From: Carettochelys insculpta
Taxonomy: Eukaryota; Chordata; Testudines; Carettochelyidae
NCBI RefSeq assembly: GCF_033958435.1
Contig: NC_134138.1
Span: forward strand, 77,796,298 to 77,860,297
Reading direction: 5' to 3'
DNA length: 64,000 bases
Shown here piece by piece: positions 22,521 through 34,209 of the stretch. The translations under genes were made by a program, and so were the position numbers. The notes below the pieces were generated by a model. The model was not told the origin of the DNA, did not search any database, and saw only the letters and a list, made by a program, of their open reading frames with translations. Each line of letters starts with the position of its first letter. The first letter of the stretch is position 1.

Positions 22521-23130
22521 CAGGTTTCAGAGAGGTAGCCATGTTAATTTGCTTCCACAAAAACAAGAAGGTATCCAATGGCACCTCAAAGACTAAAAAA
22601 ATTTTTAAGCATACAATTTCATGAGTTGCCACTCACTTTGTTAGATGCATGAAGTGAAAGGATACACAGACTAGAGTGTTACATCAGTGCTAATTCAAAA
22701 AGTGATAAGAAGGTGAGAATCCATGTGGAATTTTTCAATACCTTCAAGTCAGTGGCACTGCTAAAGGTACCCATGTGGCCTCATAGTGCATAGTTTTAAG
22801 GTGAACTTAGAACAATGTTTTCTTGGCTCTCATCCCCAAATGCCATTCCTTTACTGGCAGTACATTGAAGACATCTTCCTCATCAGGACCCACCTGAAGG
22901 AGACTCTTGAATTCCATTGAAATTTCAACAATTTAAACCACACTATCAATCTCTGCCCAGACCACTCCACTCAAGAGATCCACATCCTGAACCACTGCAG
23001 TGCAAATAAGTGATGGTCACATAACCACCACACTACACCAGAAACGTACTGACCACTATACTTACCCACCTGCCTCCAGCTTTCATCCAGAACACATGTG
23101 ATTCATTGCCTACAACCAAGCCCTCAGACA
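22521..23130 (+). mobile_element. Penelope-like element remnant
   Basis: The left part begins GGTTTCAGAGAGGTAGCCAT and continues with a GGCACCTCAAAGACTAA-type stretch, the same terminal repeat seen at 38415-38560. From about 22850 the + strand encodes FLYWQYIEDIFLIRTHLKET. This resembles the Penelope reverse transcriptase active-site block (YIDDIFxIW), here with E replacing the first aspartate. NLNHTINLCPDHSTQEIHIL follows. Stops interrupt it, so it is a dead fragment. Confidence 0.6.
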
Positions 23131-23583
23131 AAGACAAACAGTTAGCTGAATGTTAATTATTCCTGGTTCGTTTAGTTGTGTGGTTCCTTACTGCACCCCG
23201 ACTACGAGTGAGACAGAAGAAGCCCCCTGCATGGGAAGATTCTGGGATAGGTAGCTCCTGAAGGAAGGGAATAGCATTACCAATTCTGACTGGGAGACAT
23301 TTTTCTCAATGCGATATAATATCATTTTCTTAACATATTCTGTGAAAATCTCTAGGGTTGCTTTTAACAGTCACCAGGAGATTGATGTTGATTCTAGGAG
23401 ATTCCTGGTCAATCTCAGAGTGTTTGCAACCCTTAAAGGAGCCTAATTTTAAGTACATAAGTTGTTTCAGTAGGACAATTGGAAGCTTAGAAACAGGCCC
23501 GAGCTTAAGATTTCGTAGGAAACATTGGTGAATAGGGGCCCTGTGAGCATTCAAGCCTGGGGGAAGGCCAGAATTTATTTTCT

Positions 23584-24330
23584 GCTGTTAGAACCTGCCC
23601 CGTCAGAGCACTTTTTCACTCTAAAGTGTATGTTGTTCTTTTGTTCAGACCTAGGGGAGGGGCTGGAATTCCACGAGCCTTTCTTACACTGAGGTCATGT
23701 CAAATAACATGCCAGCAGCCTGCCTGCAGGCTTAAAGGCCTGAAAAAAGTAGTCTGTGGGCCTTGGAGATCAAGAGTGGAAACTTCCATTCTTGGATTAC
23801 AATCTAATTCCCATCCTCATATTACAACCTGTCACAGATATAAATCCTGCTAACATAAACACCAGATAGCCATATCTTCCCTGACCCCTGCATCCGAGCT
23901 GGGAAACTAGGAAACTAGTAAGTAGGGCTATCTTGGCTTCAGCCTCGTGAGAATGCTGAAAGTGACATTCAGCCAATATGTGCACACCCAGTAAACAACT
24001 AAGAGATAAAAACTTGGGAAACCTGCCGCTAGCTGAGTTTCACCAGGCAATTTCAGCCTGAGAGGTGCCCCAGACTCCTCCCAACTGGAGCCACGTTCTC
24101 TGTGGCCTGGTGTGAAGCACTTTGGGACCCAGACTCCCTGTGGTAGAAAGGTACATAAGCTTTCCAAAGTTCCTCTTATCTGGTTGAGTACATTGTCCTG
24201 CTGTTCTTTTTCCTTGCTAATTTGTACCTTGTAAAGCTGTAATAACTTCAAGTAGTGAAGCTTAATAAAGTACATTATCCCTAATTGGCTCTGTGTTGAA
24301 GCAAATCCCTTAATCCTGTCCATCCTTGGC
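23584..24330 (+). repeat. Possible solo LTR of a retroviral-type element
   Basis: The segment starts TGTTAGAACCTGCCC and has a polyadenylation signal AATAAA at about 24263-24268 after CTTGTAAAGCTGTAATAAC, as in many LTR R regions. No internal coding region, primer site or partner LTR was identified. The antisense frame at 24323-23928 (131 aa) has no recognisable domain. Boundaries are guesses. Confidence 0.3.
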
Positions 24331-24339
24331 CCCCTGAGT

Positions 24340-25600
24340 TGGCACGTTTTGATAGATGTTGAAACAACTAAAGCTCCAATATTAACTTGATTGCAAATAT
24401 TTGGAGTTCCCTGTCTCCACGGGTATTACTGTTATTTGTAATACGACAGATTTGCAAATTTGTTTTCCTTTTGTAGAAGGACATTATTTATTTTGCACAG
24501 GAGTTTTTTTCGCTAATAGATAAGCCAATGTTGAAGGAAAAAAGACAATTAAATGGCATTTCATCTTTAAAGACTACTTAAATGAGATCTTCAGCAAACA
24601 TAAACAGGGGGAATTGCAGTTTAAATTGACAGAGAGTATTCATAGGAGAACGTCATCTTCTCATTTAACTTTTCCAGCTTTTCCTGTTCACTCAGTATGT
24701 TTGTTTTCTTACTAGGGCATATTACTCCAAGACTAAGACAACAGTGGTGCAGTAAATTATATGATATAGAAAAGAACAAGAGTGACGTGCTTCAGAATCA
24801 GCTGGATGTTACTGTTTAATAAAATTTAGAACATGATATTTAAGTAGGAAGAATTCAGAGACACACTGTAGAAAATGGAAAGAGTGGTCTTTTGCCAAAG
24901 AGGTTAAACATAGCTATTTTCGTGCCTTGAGTGAAAATATGCACATATCATATAGGTGGAACCTCAGTGTTAGACGTCCACAATGATGCAAATGTACATG
25001 CTCATTTTAAAAAGAGGATTTAGTGTCACGCAGTCTACAGATAACATTGCAGTATGATGACTGCTCATAGTGAACTATTTCTAATTGTAGAGGAAACCCT
25101 GTCCCTGCTTAACAGGCAAACAGACAGGTTTGGCTTGTAAATACTGCACAGGGGTTAGAGGCATGAAATCTTCCCAGCTCAGAGGTATACACAACTCTCA
25201 GAACAGGCTGCAATGGCTTCTCCAGTTGGCTTGTGGCCCCCATCCTACCATGCAGTTTATCTGCCACTTGAACTATATAAGGGATTGACTCACTCACAAA
25301 ACCCCCTCTGTGCCTATGCTGCGAAGCAGGTCAGATCACGTTATGAAGGATGTGGTATAATTACCTGAGAGAAAACATTACAGCAGAACTGTAAAGATTA
25401 CCGTGCATGAACCCTCTTCTCAGCCATCTGAGAGCAGCAAGAGATCTCCTATTGTCTCTTCCTGACATCAGTGTGTGGGAAGATTTTACCCCATGAAGAA
25501 TGCAGCTACTGAACAGCTGGGTCATGCAAGGTATACAAATGGAGGAAATCTGCCATCCATAAACTCCTATTCACTAAAAAGCAACGTGTTATCAATCGTA
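24340..25600. other. No gene recognised
   Basis: AT-rich sequence with no supported coding region or repeat. Confidence 0.45.
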
Positions 25601-25609
25601 GAATAATAA

Positions 25610-25815
25610 AATTTAGCGCTCACATAGCTTTGTTCATCAGGAGACTTTAAAGTGCTTTACAAAGATGTGTAAAGATAATTATACTTGTTTTACAAATGAG
25701 GAAATTGGGTAATGTGAACTGGTCAAGGTCACACAGTAAACCAGTGGCAGGGGCAGAAATACAACTCAGTTTTTTTTATTTCCATCTCAGTTACTCATTC
25801 ATTGGACCATACTGC
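25610..25815 (-). mobile_element. MIR-type SINE
   Basis: Read as the reverse complement of the MIR consensus as I remember it: AAAGTGCTTTACAAAG, TTTTACAAATGAGGAAATTG, CAAGGTCACACAGTAAACCA, GTGGCAGGGGCAGAAAT and finally GACCATACTGC appear in order. MIR is an old tRNA-derived CORE-SINE found widely in amniotes. The copy is diverged and not active. Confidence 0.6.
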
Positions 25816-26059
25816 CTGTCTATTTGCAGAGGACTCTGAATTATGGTATCCTGAAGGAGATGGAGATCCCAAACAGATTAGAATGGGGGAAAAAAGAGGT
25901 AATTCATTCTCATACAGGTTCAGACAGGCAATTAATGAGCCTCCATCCTGGAAAAACTGCCTCATATCGCTCCACCTCTGATTACTCACACTGGAGCAAG
26001 CTCAGTACACTATTAGGGCTTCTAAAAGCAAATAGCTATTGTTACATTGACTACCAGGT

Positions 26060-26060
<1 letters not shown>

Positions 26061-26094
<34 letters not shown>
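26061..26094 (+). repeat. (TAA)n microsatellite
   Basis: An uninterrupted run of about eleven TAA units. An isoleucine run in one frame is an artefact of it. Confidence 0.95.
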
Positions 26095-26095
<1 letters not shown>

Positions 26096-26205
26096 GAAAA
26101 TTCTAACTAAATAGCATGTACTGCAATGCCTACACCTAATTTTCCTGTGATGCTCGTGATATAGCTTTTGTTCTGCCTGCTTTTCCGTCAGTTTAACCAC
26201 TCATT

Positions 26206-26916
26206 GGCTACGTCTACACGTGAAGCCAACATCGAAATAGCTTATTTCGATGTAGCAACATCGAAATAGGCTATTTCGATGAATAACGTCTACACGTCCT
26301 CCAGGGCTGGCAACGTCGATGTTCAACTTCGACGTTGCGTGGCACCATATCGAAATAGGCGCTGCGAGGGTACGTCTACACGCCAAAGTAGCACACATCG
26401 AAATAAGGTTGCCAGGCACAGCTGCAGACAGGGTCACAGGGCGGACTCAACAGCAAGCCGCTCCCTTAAAGGGCCCCTCCCAGACACAGTTGCACTAAAC
26501 AACACAAGATACACAGAGCTGACAACTGGTTGCAGACCCTGTGCCTGCAGCATAGATCCCCAGCTGCCGCAGAAGCAGCCAGAAGCCCTGGGCTAAGGGC
26601 TGCTGCCCACGGTGACTATAGAGCCCCGCAGGGGCTGGAGAGAGAGCATCTCTCAACCCCCCAGCTGATGGCCGCCATGGAGGACCCAGCAATTTCGACG
26701 TTGCGGGACGTGGATCGTCTACACGGTCCCTACTTCGACGTTGAACGTCGAAGTAGGGCGCTATTCCAATCCCCTCATGAGGTTAGCGACTTCGACGTCT
26801 CGCCGCCTAACGTCGAAGTTAACTTCGAAATAGCACCCGACGCGTGTAGCCGCGACGGGCACTATTTCGAAGTTGGTGCCACTACTTCGAAGTAGCGTGC
26901 ACGTGTAGACACAGCT
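26206..26916 (+). mobile_element. 711-bp Harbinger MITE, copy C
   Basis: Flanked by ATT on both sides (26203-26205 and 26917-26919), with termini GGCTACGTCTACACGTG and, inverted, AGCTGTGTCTACACGTG. Same length as copies A and B. Over the central 340 bp it differs from copy A at only a few positions by eye, for example CATAGATCCCC kept in both and GTGACCATAG versus GTGACTATAG. Such similarity between copies 23 kb apart suggests recent movement. It holds the transposase-start relic IDPQLPQKQPEALG. Confidence 0.93.
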
Positions 26917-26919
26917 ATT

Positions 26920-27430
26920 GAGAGTATAGAGAGTCCAAATGTGGGTTTAGTTTCTTTCCTATTAAGAGTTCTGTAGGTTGCTTTCTGATTGTAGTTTGTG
27001 GCACTTGCCTGGGGACAAAGGAATTTTTGGTGGAGCATAATGTCTAGATTGGCAAGCTACACACTATTGCATGTCAGTCTTGGTTTTCTGAGCTGTTCTT
27101 GACCACCACACACAACTGTTCATGAGTACTTTCATATGTACAGTGCCAGGATGTGCTTCATGTAAGAAACTTTAGTGCCAGTGATCTACTTTCTAGAGGT
27201 ATGATCAACCAACACTCGAATAATAAGCACCCATCCTGTACATTTAGACTCCTTTCAGTAGTGATAACTTTGGAGCTTTGTCCTCCTTGCACAGCTGTTT
27301 GTAATCTTTCTCTGTACTCACAACAATCATAATAACTCTATCCTTATCTCTCTTTATATTAATGCTGTATTGATCAGAGAAATGGACAGTAGTTTGATAT
27401 ATAAAATAGTTTCTTTAGACTGAAATACTT
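26920..27430. other. Unassigned; may be the 3' part of the Gypsy remnant
   Basis: No motif was recognised. By position it lies where the Gypsy integrase region (minus strand) would be expected, but no HHCC or DDE motif could be read. Confidence 0.3.
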
Positions 27431-29690
27431 TTGACCAGCTATCTGGTAAAGGAGGGCATACCAAAGCATCTGCATTACCCAGCAAACATTTACAGGTTTG
27501 TAATCATAGCCAAGTTGTAAGATGCTAAAGTGAGAACCCATTTCTGACTTCTGGCAAATGCAATGAAGGGTACAGGTTTGCTCCCATTAAACTGACTTTT
27601 CAGAAGCTTATTATCTGAATGTATAATAAAATGTCTGCCATACAGGATAGAGTGGAACTTCTTTATCTCAAAACCATGACTAACTCTTCTCATTCTAATT
27701 AGGAATAACCTTCTTCTGCGGGATGTGGTGATCTTGATGCATAACTGATAGGATGCTGAGATCTATCTGACACACGACAAGCTAATACGGCTGCCATTCC
27801 TCTGGTGGTTACAAGATAACATTAGCTCTTTCTGGCTGTCGTAATGAACTAAAAAATTTGCTTCCGCAAAAGCAGTTTTTTCTGTTTTTGATGCCTCTGA
27901 AATCTGATCACTTTCTGTAACAATTTGAGTGCGTCTACACTAGAAACTAACTCTGAAGTTAACTTTGAAGTTAGGCACTACTTCGAAGCAGCCTGCAGAG
28001 TGTCTACACACATTTTCCCTGTCTTTGAATTTAATCTCAAAGTAAGGGAGGCTAACTTCGAAGTCCTTACTCCATTCCTGGGAATGGAGTAGTGCCCTAC
28101 TTGAAAGTTTAACTTCAAAGAAGGGTGTGTGTAGATGCTCAACTTCAAAGTCTGTTACTTCAAAGTTGTACTTCAAAGTGAGCAACTTTGAAGTTATTTT
28201 TGTTTTGTAGACATTGCCTTTGTGTAATACAGCCAATATGGATTCTAACATGGCTGAAAAATTATGCCCATAATTTAGCAGGCCTAGAAAGTGTTTCAAT
28301 TTAGTGCCTCAGCAATGTCCTCTACCTTCTCTATTGCACTAGCTGCGAGTCAAGAGTCTGGAGCCCTCTGAGAGTCTCTGAGAAAGCTTTTGGAGGCGTC
28401 TGCTGATGTTAGATTTGGTGGGGCTCTGGAGAGAAAAAATGAAAACATTACCACATGATCTGGAGCCCTGAGACTGCCACCTTGGGCTGACCCAGAAGCC
28501 TGGGCATCTTGCCTTCATGGGACCCAGGGAAGTTATCCTGCTTGCTAACCCCTACCACTGGCCCTATCATTTATATGCAGAAAAAAAAAACAAACAAACG
28601 AAAAAAGGAGCTGTGGAACAAGCAGGCCATGGAGTATTTATAGAGTACTGGAGACAGAAAAAGATCTAGATACCCTGTTCTACTGGATGTAAGCCAGTGA
28701 TGTGAATTTTAGGATAAATTACTTCATCATCCTGAAAAAACACTCTTCCCGCTTCACATGCCTGTGATCAGCCAATCTTTTTAGTACCTCAACTTAGTTT
28801 TGCAAGTGTTCTGACTCACATACCCTTCTAATCAGGATATACACAGACTAGTAGCATGCCTTGGAATGAATTGTCGATCACCCATGGAAGAATATCCAGA
28901 CTAGCTGACTTTCAGAAAGGGAGGAAGTTATAATGAAACAGTGCTTTGGGATCATTGATTGTTACATGGGTTTTAGATCTATTGTGCAGTGAATTTGGAG
29001 ACATGCATTGTTTACACAGGGGAAGTAGTGTCCTCCGTGCTCCCTCAAGATAAGGTTGCATACAGATACTCAAGTCTGGAGAGCAGATACATATCTAAAT
29101 GAACCACATAGTTGACCGTGACCTTCTAGTCCTGCATTTACTCACTCTAACATGAGATTTTAAAACTGGCACAATGCAAGTAATCCAGTCTGAGTACTGA
29201 ATGGGCTTAATAATACCAGTTGCCTGTAAATTGGTTCAGTTATAGGTCTCCCTTATGGGACATGATATAGGCTACAGGTCCTGGCTTAAAGAAATGTGCT
29301 TTATTATCTGGATCCACTTAAATTCTGCCACTGACCTCTTTCAGAATACCAAGACCCTCCATGTATTTTTCAAGAAGTCCTTCTTTGGTTAGTGTATGGA
29401 CATTGTTGCTGTCTCCCCAGTTAAGTTTTAGTAGCTTTTGCCAGTTTGGCCCTGTGTGGCATGGCTTCTGAGCCTGGTGTCCCACCACCATAGCTTACCT
29501 CCATCTATAGGCACTGCCAGCAAACTTGTAATTAACCTCCAAGTAATTGCTCCACCAACACTCCATGAAAGCGCATATTTGATGTTATCACTCTCTATAT
29601 CATTTGCAATGGAGTCCTGGGAAAGCTTCTCTGTCAGTCTGCTCTGAACTGTACTTTTTCATTTTCCACGTTCAGCCTTGTTCTTCATAA
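27430..29690 (-). pseudogene. Gypsy (Ty3-like) pol remnant: RT and RNase H
   Basis: Motifs follow the Gypsy pol order on the minus strand. VDPDNKAHFF precedes the RT (about 29320). GIIKPIQYSDWITCIVPVLK (about 29210-29150) is the RT entry block. KHFLGLLNYGHNFSAML (about 28296-28245) is the RT/RNase H junction. FHSILYGRHFIIHSD (about 27665-27620) and FARSQKWVLTLASYN (about 27560-27515) are RNase H, and GNADALVCPPLPDS (about 27480-27440) follows. Frameshifts and stops are many. A 292-bp MITE interrupts it between the junction and RNase H. The RT YxDD block was not read, and no LTRs were identified. Confidence 0.7.
27927..28218. mobile_element. MITE of about 292 bp inside the Gypsy remnant
   Basis: Begins GAGTGCGTCTACACTAG and ends TTTTGTAGACATTGCC. 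Internally it has many TTCGAAGT, ACTTCAAAG and AACTTTGAAGTTA motifs in both orientations, like the right part of the 711-bp MITE. Target duplications are unclear. The Gypsy reading resumes on each side of it, so it is an insertion. Confidence 0.7.
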
Positions 29691-29786
29691 CAAATACAGA
29701 AAGCAGTCATCTGTACAGTTTGTAGAACTTGCTGGTTACTGGTTTTCAGTACAGTGACAATAATCATATCAAAAATACCTGTAACA

Positions 29787-29998
29787 TTACAGAGATATAG
29801 CTGTGTTAGTCTATATTCTATCAAAACACAAAAGCAGTCAAGTAGCACTTTAAAGACTAACAAAATAATGTATTAGGTGATGAGCTTTCATGGGACAGAC
29901 CCACTTCTTCCATTCTGTCCCATGAAAGCTCATCACCTAATAAATTATTTTGTTAGCTTTTAAAGTGCTACTTGACTGCTTTTGTGTTTTGATATAAC
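29787..29998. repeat. Long inverted repeat (foldback)
   Basis: Two arms of roughly 85-90 bp pair around a short loop near 29905. The left arm runs from AAAACACAAAAGCAGTCAAG and the right arm ends CTTGACTGCTTTTGTGTTTT. The inner parts TGATGAGCTTTCATGGGACAG and its complement pair almost perfectly. The left flank GTGTTAGTCTATATTCTATC resembles the terminal repeat at 38415-38560, so it may be a foldback of a Penelope-type terminal repeat. Confidence 0.85.
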
Positions 29999-30504
29999 AT
30001 TACAGTTCCTTTCAAAGCTCTGCCATGAATGTGTCAGTATTTAATGGCTGCCATGTTAAAAAGTGATGGAGAAAAAAAAACACCTCTTAGGAGCTGTGAT
30101 TTTTTTTTGTCTCAAACTAATGCCACCTTGTTAATTAGCATAAAGGCTGTATTGTATGTATGCTGGATCATACAGACTTTCTTTGTGGTGGAACCCACAT
30201 CTTGGTTTCACTCACCCTGGCTTCAGTTCCTGCAGAGAACCCTCCACTGAGTAGAACATGTGTACAAGATATGAGCTCATGGGAACAGGTGCCCTGATGC
30301 ATCCACCATCTGTGGAATCCATTTAATAGCTGAGGCTATATTATATCAAGTGGAGAATCACTTCACTTCAGAACTTCCCCTTCCAGAGGGCAGCAGTAGG
30401 TATGGGATGCCCTGACCACATGGTGCTGTCGGAACAACATTGTTTTAGTTTGATCTCAACCCCTCTCTGGCATAGGCACATGATCTATGAACAGGAGGCT
30501 GTGG

Positions 30505-31357
30505 GGTTGCCAACTCTCTGATCACACAAAACTGAGCATCCTGCCTCTGCCCCTTCTCTGAAGCCTTGGCCCTGCTCACACCCTCCCCCCGCCGCCACCC
30601 TCACTCACATTCATTGGTCTGGGGCAGGGGTTGAGGGGCTGGAGGGCTCCAGGTAGGGGTGTGGAATCTGGGGTGGGGTTGGAGGTGAAGGGCATGGCGT
30701 GTAGGAGAGGGCTGTAGGCTGGAAAAAGAGGTTGAGTTGCAGAGGAGTACAGGCTCAGGGCTGGAGGTGTGGGCTTTGGGGTGGACGTGGAGAGAAGCAG
30801 TTTGTGGTGCAAGATGAGGTGCAGGGCTGAGGCTGGGGATGGGGGTGTGAGGGGTTGTGGAATGAGAGATCCAGGAGGGAGTCCAGGTGTTGGAGGGGCA
30901 TCCAGTCTGGGTAAGGGGTTGGAGTGTGAGAGGGGGTTTAGGGTGCAGGGTCCTAACCGTGTTTACCACAACTCCTAGAACCAGATGCCAGGTCCCTGCA
31001 TGTGTTGGGCAGCCAGAGAGGCTCTGCAAGCTGCCTTTGCACCCACAGGTGCACCCGTGTATCTCACATTGGTCAGGGTTCCTGGTCAATGGAAGCTGTG
31101 TATGAGGAGGAGAGGTGCTTGCAGGTGCAAGGGCAGCATGTGCAGTCTCCCTGGATGCCACTGAGCCTAGGGGGTCACAGGGACCTGGTATCCGCTTCTG
31201 GGAGTTGCGTATCGCCAATATAAGAGGGACCCTTCCTCAGGCCCCCACTGCAGCTTCAACCAGATGTTTAATAGTCTGGTTGTCAATTCCAGCCAGAGCC
31301 GCCTGTAATCTTTTCTGACTGTGCATTCCAGTTGAAAACTGGATGCCTGGCAACCCT
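30505..31357. mobile_element. Possible hAT-like element
   Basis: Left end GGGGTTGCCAACTCTC, right end GCCTGGCAACCC (inverted GGGTTGCCAGGC), with AAACTG-type pairs further in. The interior is GC-rich and purine-biased on +, which produces a domainless 205-aa proline-rich antisense frame. No transposase was found. Target duplications were not established. Confidence 0.4.
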
Positions 31358-31359
31358 AG

Positions 31360-32400
31360 TCTGTGATTCCAAAATGCACAGGTTGTCACGGCAGACAACA
31401 TCTTTGTTGGGTGGTAGAGAGGAAACATGATACATCCCCAACTTTATTTCTAAAAGGGGTGATCAGAACCTAGGAAGTTAACCTCTTGGTTGATATAAAG
31501 GGCATCTATTTATTTATTTATTGTAATTAATGAACACAGCAAAAATAAGTCTTAGCTTTCAATTATTATAAATACATTTCAAAATATAATAAAATTGCAC
31601 AATAGGATAAAGCAGAGTATCCCAAGAGAATTCTACCTTTTTCCTTCCTGTTTTTCTTCTTTTATCGTATGACAGATTTTCCACCATTTTGCACTGGCAA
31701 ATGCACCTGGCAAATATTGATTTAACAGCTCAATATTTTATTGACTGAAATGTTGTACAAATATGCTTGGAATTTATCAAAACATCATTAAATCCATTTA
31801 GGACCTCTTGAAGCATCAAAAAAGAATTTTATTTCATATACTAATAGAATTCTTGCCATAGATTTCTCATAAACTGTGCATTACAGTTCTGGATCTAAGT
31901 GGACTGCAGAGGTCTTATTTTTGCTATAATTAAAACCAATAGTGTGGAAGATTCAGCTCAGTAGTTGGGAGTATATTTCCATAGGGTTTGCTTTTTGGTT
32001 TTGAGGGATTATTTGTTTTTTCTGTAAGGGATGTTATTCCCTCAAATGACAATTGTAATTCATTTGTGGGTCCTCCACACAGATCAACCCTCTTTGCTCA
32101 GATGGAAGAAACCTAGTTATTACAGTAGTAATTATGAGGGGGAGATCTATTTACTAATCATGCAGTCTGATAACAGTCTGTCTTTTTTCTGAATGGTAGA
32201 TGAGTGAACATATAATAGTTTCATAGCAACTGCACAAACAGTTGGCTCATAAATGTGAAACCTTGGTACATCTAAATAAAACCAATTTTCTCCTGTAAAT
32301 GAAAAGAATTTATGTTTGGCCAAAACTGGTATTATGAAATTGGTATTAAGATGAAGTGTGGCAAACTTTGATAAGAAATAAGCATACTGGGTTTTAACAG
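31360..32400. other. No gene recognised
   Basis: AT-rich, with a short TTTA microsatellite near 31507. Nothing else can be supported. Confidence 0.45.
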
Positions 32401-32403
32401 TGA

Positions 32404-32842
32404 GGCTGGGTCTACACAAGCCCCTTCCTTTTGAACAGGGCATGTTAATGAGTTGGTTTGAAAGATGCTAATGAGGTGCTGCAATGAATATGCAGTGCCT
32501 CATTAGTATAATGGCAGCCACAGCAATTAGAAAGTGAGGCTTTTCAAGTTGCATGCTGTGTGTGGAGATGGGACCTTCCAAAAGGACCCCCCCCCCAGTT
32601 TTCAAAACCTTTCTTCCTCAGACCAGATAGGAAGAAGGGCTTTTGAAAACTGAGGGGGGTCCTTTTGGAAGGTCCCGTCTCCACTGGTGGAGTACGATTC
32701 AAAAAGCTGCACTTTCGAATTGCCATGGCCATCATTATGCTAATGAGACACTGCATATTCATTACAGTGCCTCATTAGCATCTTTTGAACCTGCTCATTA
32801 ACATGCCCCTTTTGAAAGGAAGGGGCTCGTGGAGACCCAGAC
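32404..32842. mobile_element. 439-bp foldback Harbinger-type MITE
   Basis: Flanked by TGA on both sides (32401-32403 and 32843-32845). Ends are GGCTGGGTCTACACAAGCCC and, inverted, GTCTGGGTCTCCACGAGCCC. The two halves are largely complementary, with GCTAATGAGG/CCTCATTAGC and CTTTTGAAA motifs. The left half matches 18911-19100 at the edge of element 2 and the partial copy at 46740-46900. Confidence 0.85.
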
Positions 32843-32845
32843 TGA

Positions 32846-34206
32846 GGGTATTTTTCTTCTAGTTCAAACAAGAATTAATTTATGCTACTTAGGTAAGGCT
32901 AGGTGATCAAAATGGTCTCTTTTGGTCTTTGAATATATTAATCTATTCATGTCTATAGTGTTATCAACCAAAGACCCTAATCAAGATTGGAGGTCACTTC
33001 CTGGAAATGGCAGAGGGAACTCTCATTGTTCTGGAGGTGTATAGACAGAGAGTTTGACCCTACCCTGAGAGCTAACAAACTGAAAAATGGTATTGTGACA
33101 CATATGCAATATGTGTGTGTTACTTCTGTATTAACTGTTTTGTATTGGTCACATTTCTGCTGTTAAATGCCATTGTGCTGGGATGGTGCGAAGAGAAGAA
33201 TTTTGTAAGAAGTGACAGCAGGACAGAATGACACATTTTGATGGAAAACATCAGAGCTCCACAATATAAATAATTTTTTAAAGTCTGATACTATGTAACC
33301 TGCAAACTTAACCGATGCATTTTCATTCTTTTTTAAACTTCAGCTTTCCATTAAGGAAAACACGTAGGTGTGATTTGGGGTTTGAAAGATAGCATATTTT
33401 CCAAAGCAAAACCTGCAGTCAAATAAGTACACACTTCTGTTAAAAAAAAAAAAAGAAAAAAAAAGAGAAGAGCAGATGTTCAAGGCAAATGTATTGATGG
33501 TCCTTTTTCAAAGCAAATGGATGCCAAAGGCTTGACAGCAATTGACTGCCGTTATTTTTATTATAAATTTAGAACCACTTGATCTCCAAAGTAGAAGTTA
33601 TTTATATAAATCCAGGTACCTGAAGCATCCTGCATGAAATAATGTTTGGAGTATATGTTTGAGCCGAATATGAATTCATATTTAATCAAAAGTGAAGAAT
33701 AAATCTCTGCAGGTAAGAAATATATTCCCCTCTATGTCCATGTCCAGTGTTTTGGCTGGCACTAGAATCATACAAGCTCAAAGCTGTATTTGTCTGGAAC
33801 TGGAATTGTGCAAGCTCAGAGTTGAAAGCTACAAATTTGCCTCCTAGTGGTTGGGGCACTACTGCTTTTAGTTTTAACTAAACTACTGTGTATTGTACTA
33901 TTACAGGCTCAAATCCCAAAGTCCTTATTCAGACCTAGACCACCCCCCTCAGAAAGAAAATGTGTATGAGATAAAGGAGAATGTTGAGTGCTAGATTCCT
34001 AACTCATTTAATGAAGGGACTTCAGTGTAACCCTCCTTACTCTATCCTACACATACCATGGGATCTACAAATGCCTTTGTGCAGTCTCTGAAATTTCTCT
34101 CTCTACTCCAGCTGAGTTGCATTGCAGGTATCTCCTGTGGCTATGGCTGCCCTTTGAATGAAGTCTCTTCTACCTGTCCTTTGTCCCATATTAGGATTCA
34201 AATCAC
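32846..34206. other. No gene recognised
   Basis: AT-rich. An A-rich run lies at about 33441-33470. No supported feature. Confidence 0.45.
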
Positions 34207-34209
34207 TGA

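Noticed and set aside
23928..24323. A 131-codon antisense frame
   Set aside because: No domain. It overlaps an LTR-like segment with a polyadenylation signal on the opposite strand.
26061..26114. Open frame with an isoleucine run
   Set aside because: It is the translation of a (TAA)n microsatellite.
30601..31218. A 205-codon proline-rich antisense frame
   Set aside because: Low-complexity translation of a purine-rich repeat. No domain.
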